Of a DNA stretch of 7,501 bases, positions 5,902-7,501 are shown piece after piece. A model generated the notes under the pieces. It did not search any database and was not told the origin of the DNA. It worked only from the letters and a program-made list of their open reading frames with translations. Source of the DNA: Ilumatobacteraceae bacterium. GTDB taxonomy: Bacteria; Actinomycetota; Acidimicrobiia; Acidimicrobiales; Ilumatobacteraceae. The translations under genes and the position numbers were made by a program. Location: NCBI GenBank assembly GCA_007122945.1, contig SKSP01000214.1:1-7501 (forward strand), written 5' to 3'. Position 1 is the first letter of the stretch. Each line of letters starts with the position of its first letter.

Positions 5902-6966
5902 ATGGCGCAGGACGAGCCGGACGACGACATCGCCGGTGTGCGGCGGCGCGCCACGATCGAGGACGTCGCCGCGGCTGCCGGCGTCTCGGTCGCCACCGTG
6001 AGCCGGGCGATGCGGGGCCTCCCGAACGTGGCGTTCTCGACCCGCGAGCGCGTCGCCGAGGTCGCCACCCGGCTCGCCTACCGGGCCGACCCCGCCGCCA
6101 CCCGACTCGCCACCGGCCGGTCCCGCTCGGTCGCCCTGGCGGTCCCGTTGCTGAACAGCTGGTACTTCTCCCAGGTCGTCTCGGGAGCGGAGGCGGTGTG
6201 CTCCGCCGAGGGGTACGACATGATCGTCATGGGTGTCACCGGCGACGAGGATCGTCGCGCGCTCGTCGACGAGACATCGTCGATCCACCGCCGCGTCGAC
6301 GGCATCATCTTCGTGGACATCCCCGTGAGCTCCGACGAGGCCGAGCTGCTCGACCATCACGATCTCGCCGTCGTCACCGTCGGCAACAGCACCGACCGCT
6401 TCCCGTCCCTCGTGATCGACGACGTGCACGTCGGCGAGCTCGCCGTCGGGCACCTGATCTCGCTCGGTCACACCCGCATCGCGGTGATCGGCGGCCAGCG
6501 CATCGATCCGTTGGGGTTCCACGTGTCCGATTCCCGACGGGCGGGGTACCACGCCGCGCTCGACCGAGCCGACATCGTCGCCGACCCCGCGCTGGCGGCG
6601 CTCGGGAACTACTCGGTGTGCGGCGGTCGCGACGCGATGCAGACGTTGCTCGCACTCGACGAGCCACCGACCGCGGTGTTCGCGATGTCCGACGAGATGG
6701 CCTTCGGCGCGCTGCTCGCCGCCCGCGAAGCCGGCATCGAGGTCCCCGACGAGCTGTCGGTGGTCGGCGTCGACGACCACGACGTGTCCGTCGTGGTCGA
6801 CCTCACCACGGTCCGCCAGCCGGTCGCCGACCACGGTGCCCGCGCCGCCCGGCTGCTGATCTCCCAACTCGAGGGCGAGCGGGTCGGTCCGTCCCGCGAC
6901 GAGCGCCCCGTCGAGCTCGTGGTGCGCCGGTCGACCGCCCCGTGCCGACCGGCACGTGTCCGATGA
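5902..6966 (+). CDS. LacI-family transcriptional repressor
   Basis: A 354-residue DNA-binding regulator. The N-terminal helix-turn-helix is at 17-40 (ATIEDVAAAAGVS, then VATVSRAMRGL), followed by the hinge helix region at 62-73 with the conserved Leu69 that in LacI-type proteins inserts into the central CG of the operator. Residues 76-340 form the periplasmic-binding-protein-like effector domain. It includes DGIIFVDI (133-140), LGHTRIAVIGG (188-198), AVFAMSDEMAFGAL (258-271) and the family-typical LSVVGVDDHDVS (285-296). The effector is probably a sugar, inferred from the downstream sugar-binding gene. Operator copies before this gene and before the transporter gene suggest autoregulation and control of uptake. 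A ten-residue acidic extension precedes the DNA-binding domain. Control of the divergent deoC-deoA operon is possible from position but not shown. Confidence 0.95.
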   Translation: MAQDEPDDDIAGVRRRATIEDVAAAAGVSVATVSRAMRGLPNVAFSTRERVAEVATRLAYRADPAATRLATGRSRSVALAVPLLNSWYFSQVVSGAEAVCSAEGYDMIVMGVTGDEDRRALVDETSSIHRRVDGIIFVDIPVSSDEAELLDHHDLAVVTVGNSTDRFPSLVIDDVHVGELAVGHLISLGHTRIAVIGGQRIDPLGFHVSDSRRAGYHAALDRADIVADPALAALGNYSVCGGRDAMQTLLALDEPPTAVFAMSDEMAFGALLAAREAGIEVPDELSVVGVDDHDVSVVVDLTTVRQPVADHGARAARLLISQLEGERVGPSRDERPVELVVRRSTAPCRPARVR

Positions 6967-7012
6967 CCGGTCGGCGAAACCATGCCGAAACCTTGACGGC
7001 ACCGCACGGGTA

Positions 7013-7026
7013 TGAAAGCGTTTACA
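7013..7026 (+). promoter_or_regulatory. LacI-family operator upstream of the sugar-binding protein gene
   Basis: TGAAAGCGTTTACA equals the reverse complement of the operator at 5866-5879 except for one base (C to T at position 9). It lies 95 bp before the ATG at 7122. A TTGACG at 6993-6998 is a possible -35 element; no convincing -10 is seen, and one at standard spacing would fall inside the operator. Confidence 0.82.
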
Positions 7027-7028
7027 GT

Positions 7029-7050
7029 GGGACGGACACATGTCTGTCCC
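7029..7050 (+). promoter_or_regulatory. 22-bp inverted repeat beside the LacI operator
   Basis: GGGACGGACA (7029-7038) pairs with TGTCTGTCCC (7041-7050), nine Watson-Crick pairs and one G-T, around a CA centre. It begins two bases after the operator. It may be a binding site for a second dimeric regulator or a hairpin in the mRNA leader; with a realistic 4-nt loop the stem would have nine pairs. No T-tract follows. Confidence 0.6.
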
Positions 7051-7059
7051 GTCGTGAAC

Positions 7060-7110
7060 CGACACCCGAATGACATCGACACCCGAATGACACCGACACC
7101 CAATTGAGGG
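7060..7110 (+). repeat. 17-bp direct repeats in the leader of the sugar-binding gene
   Basis: Copy one is CGACACCCGAATGACAT (7060-7076). Copy two (7077-7093) differs only in the last base. A degenerate third copy (7094-7110) starts with the same CGACACCC and runs into the purine-rich ribosome site. The array is non-coding as far as I can tell and its period is not a multiple of three. Confidence 0.85.
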
Positions 7111-7115
7111 GGAGG
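7111..7115 (+). promoter_or_regulatory. Ribosome binding site of the sugar-binding protein gene
   Basis: GGAGG six bases before the ATG at 7122, within a longer G-rich run from 7106, is a strong Shine-Dalgarno site and fixes the start. Confidence 0.85.
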
Positions 7116-7121
7116 ACCCTG

Positions 7122-7501
7122 ATGAGGAAGCGCTGGCACAAGCTGGCCGCACTCCCGATCGCCTTCGCACTCGTCGCCGCAGCATGCGGTGGCGACGACG
7201 ACGGCGCCGAGGATGCACCTGACACACCCGACACCGAGGATCCGGCCGACGAGCCGGCCGACGAGCCCGCCGACGAGCCCGCCGACGACCCGGGAGACGT
7301 CGAGGACTTCGACGGCGCCGAGATCGTGATCACCGGCTCCGAGCGCGACGACCCCTCCGTGGGGGCGATCAACACCACGTTGCAGGCGTGGGGCGAAGAG
7401 CGCGGCATCGACATCACCTTCATCGGTGACGCCGACTGGGAAGCCAACATCAACACCCAGGTCGAGGGCGGCAACCCGCCCGACATCTCGATCTTCCCGC
7501 A
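7122..7501 (+). CDS. ABC transporter sugar-binding lipoprotein, alpha-glucoside type (5' part)
   Basis: The first 126 codons of a gene that runs off the window. Residues 1-22 are a lipoprotein signal: basic MRKRWHK, a hydrophobic stretch and an A-A-A-C lipobox with the lipidated Cys22. An acidic, Pro-rich linker follows (24-60) with D-E-P-A repeats. The mature domain starts at about 66 with EIVITGSERDD, then TLQAWGEERGIDITFIGDADWEANINTQVEGGNPPDISIFP. This matches the opening lobe of family 1 solute-binding proteins, with the VEGGNPPDI segment typical of the alpha-glucoside (AglE-like) group. It would capture an oligosaccharide outside the membrane for an ABC importer whose permeases are expected downstream. 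The exact sugar is inferred. The operator at 7013-7026 indicates control by the adjacent LacI regulator. Confidence 0.88.
   Translation, partial: MRKRWHKLAALPIAFALVAAACGGDDDGAEDAPDTPDTEDPADEPADEPADEPADDPGDVEDFDGAEIVITGSERDDPSVGAINTTLQAWGEERGIDITFIGDADWEANINTQVEGGNPPDISIFP
7245..7292 (+). repeat. 12-bp tandem repeat encoding the lipoprotein linker
   Basis: Four in-frame units close to GCCGACGAGCCC (7245-7256, 7257-7268, 7269-7280, 7281-7292; the last has GAC for GAG) encode A-D-E-P three times and A-D-D-P once. They form part of the flexible acidic linker between the lipid anchor and the binding domain. Confidence 0.85.

Noticed and set aside
6941..6956. Hairpin CGTGCC/GGCACG at the 3' end of lacI as a terminator
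   Set aside because: The stem is only six pairs, lies inside the coding sequence and has no T-tract; such palindromes are frequent in GC-rich DNA.
5809..7227. A 472-codon minus-strand open frame opposite the LacI gene
   Set aside because: It is the antisense shadow of a well-recognised gene, rich in His, Arg and Gly, with no recognisable domain, and it would cross both operators.

Overview
The window is high-GC DNA with GTG starts, ATGA/GTGA overlaps and a lipoprotein signal of the form A-A-A-C-G-G followed by acidic residues. I infer an actinobacterium, possibly an Acidimicrobiia/Ilumatobacter-like lineage. That placement rests on overall style and not on any marker gene.

Layout. (1) Positions 1-2209, plus strand: the last codons of an upstream gene, overlapping by GTGA a large TIM-barrel glycoside hydrolase-like protein that resembles the GH36/clan GH-D alpha-galactosidase group. 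(2) 2232-3493, plus: an ECF sigma factor and a membrane anti-sigma factor with an RskA-type C-terminal domain, coupled by an ATGA overlap. (3) 3560-5762, minus: deoC and deoA, convergent with the sigma pair. They encode deoxyribose-phosphate aldolase and thymidine/pyrimidine-nucleoside phosphorylase, two steps of deoxynucleoside salvage. (4) 5902-6966, plus: a LacI-family repressor divergent from deoC. (5) 7122 to the window end, plus: the start of a lipoprotein sugar-binding protein of an ABC importer, resembling alpha-glucoside binding proteins.

How they work together. A 14-bp LacI-type operator lies in front of lacI, and a near-identical copy in inverted orientation lies in front of the sugar-binding protein. 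The repressor therefore probably controls itself and the importer. Together with the glycoside hydrolase this suggests uptake and breakdown of alpha-linked sugars. DeoA and DeoC would convert thymidine-type nucleosides to deoxyribose phosphate and then to acetaldehyde plus glyceraldehyde-3-phosphate. The mutase that links the two steps is not in the window.

The most unusual content is a cluster of short tandem repeats at gene ends. Four 12-bp units run across the stop codon of deoC, five 15-bp units add about 20 residues to the N-terminus of DeoA, a 12-bp duplication lies at the start of deoC, 17-bp units lie in the leader of the sugar-binding gene, and 12-bp units encode its lipoprotein linker. 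Repeats inside coding sequence have lengths divisible by three; the one in untranslated DNA does not. A 22-bp inverted repeat next to the second operator is a further unexplained element. I see no mobile element, CRISPR array, RNA gene or defence system.
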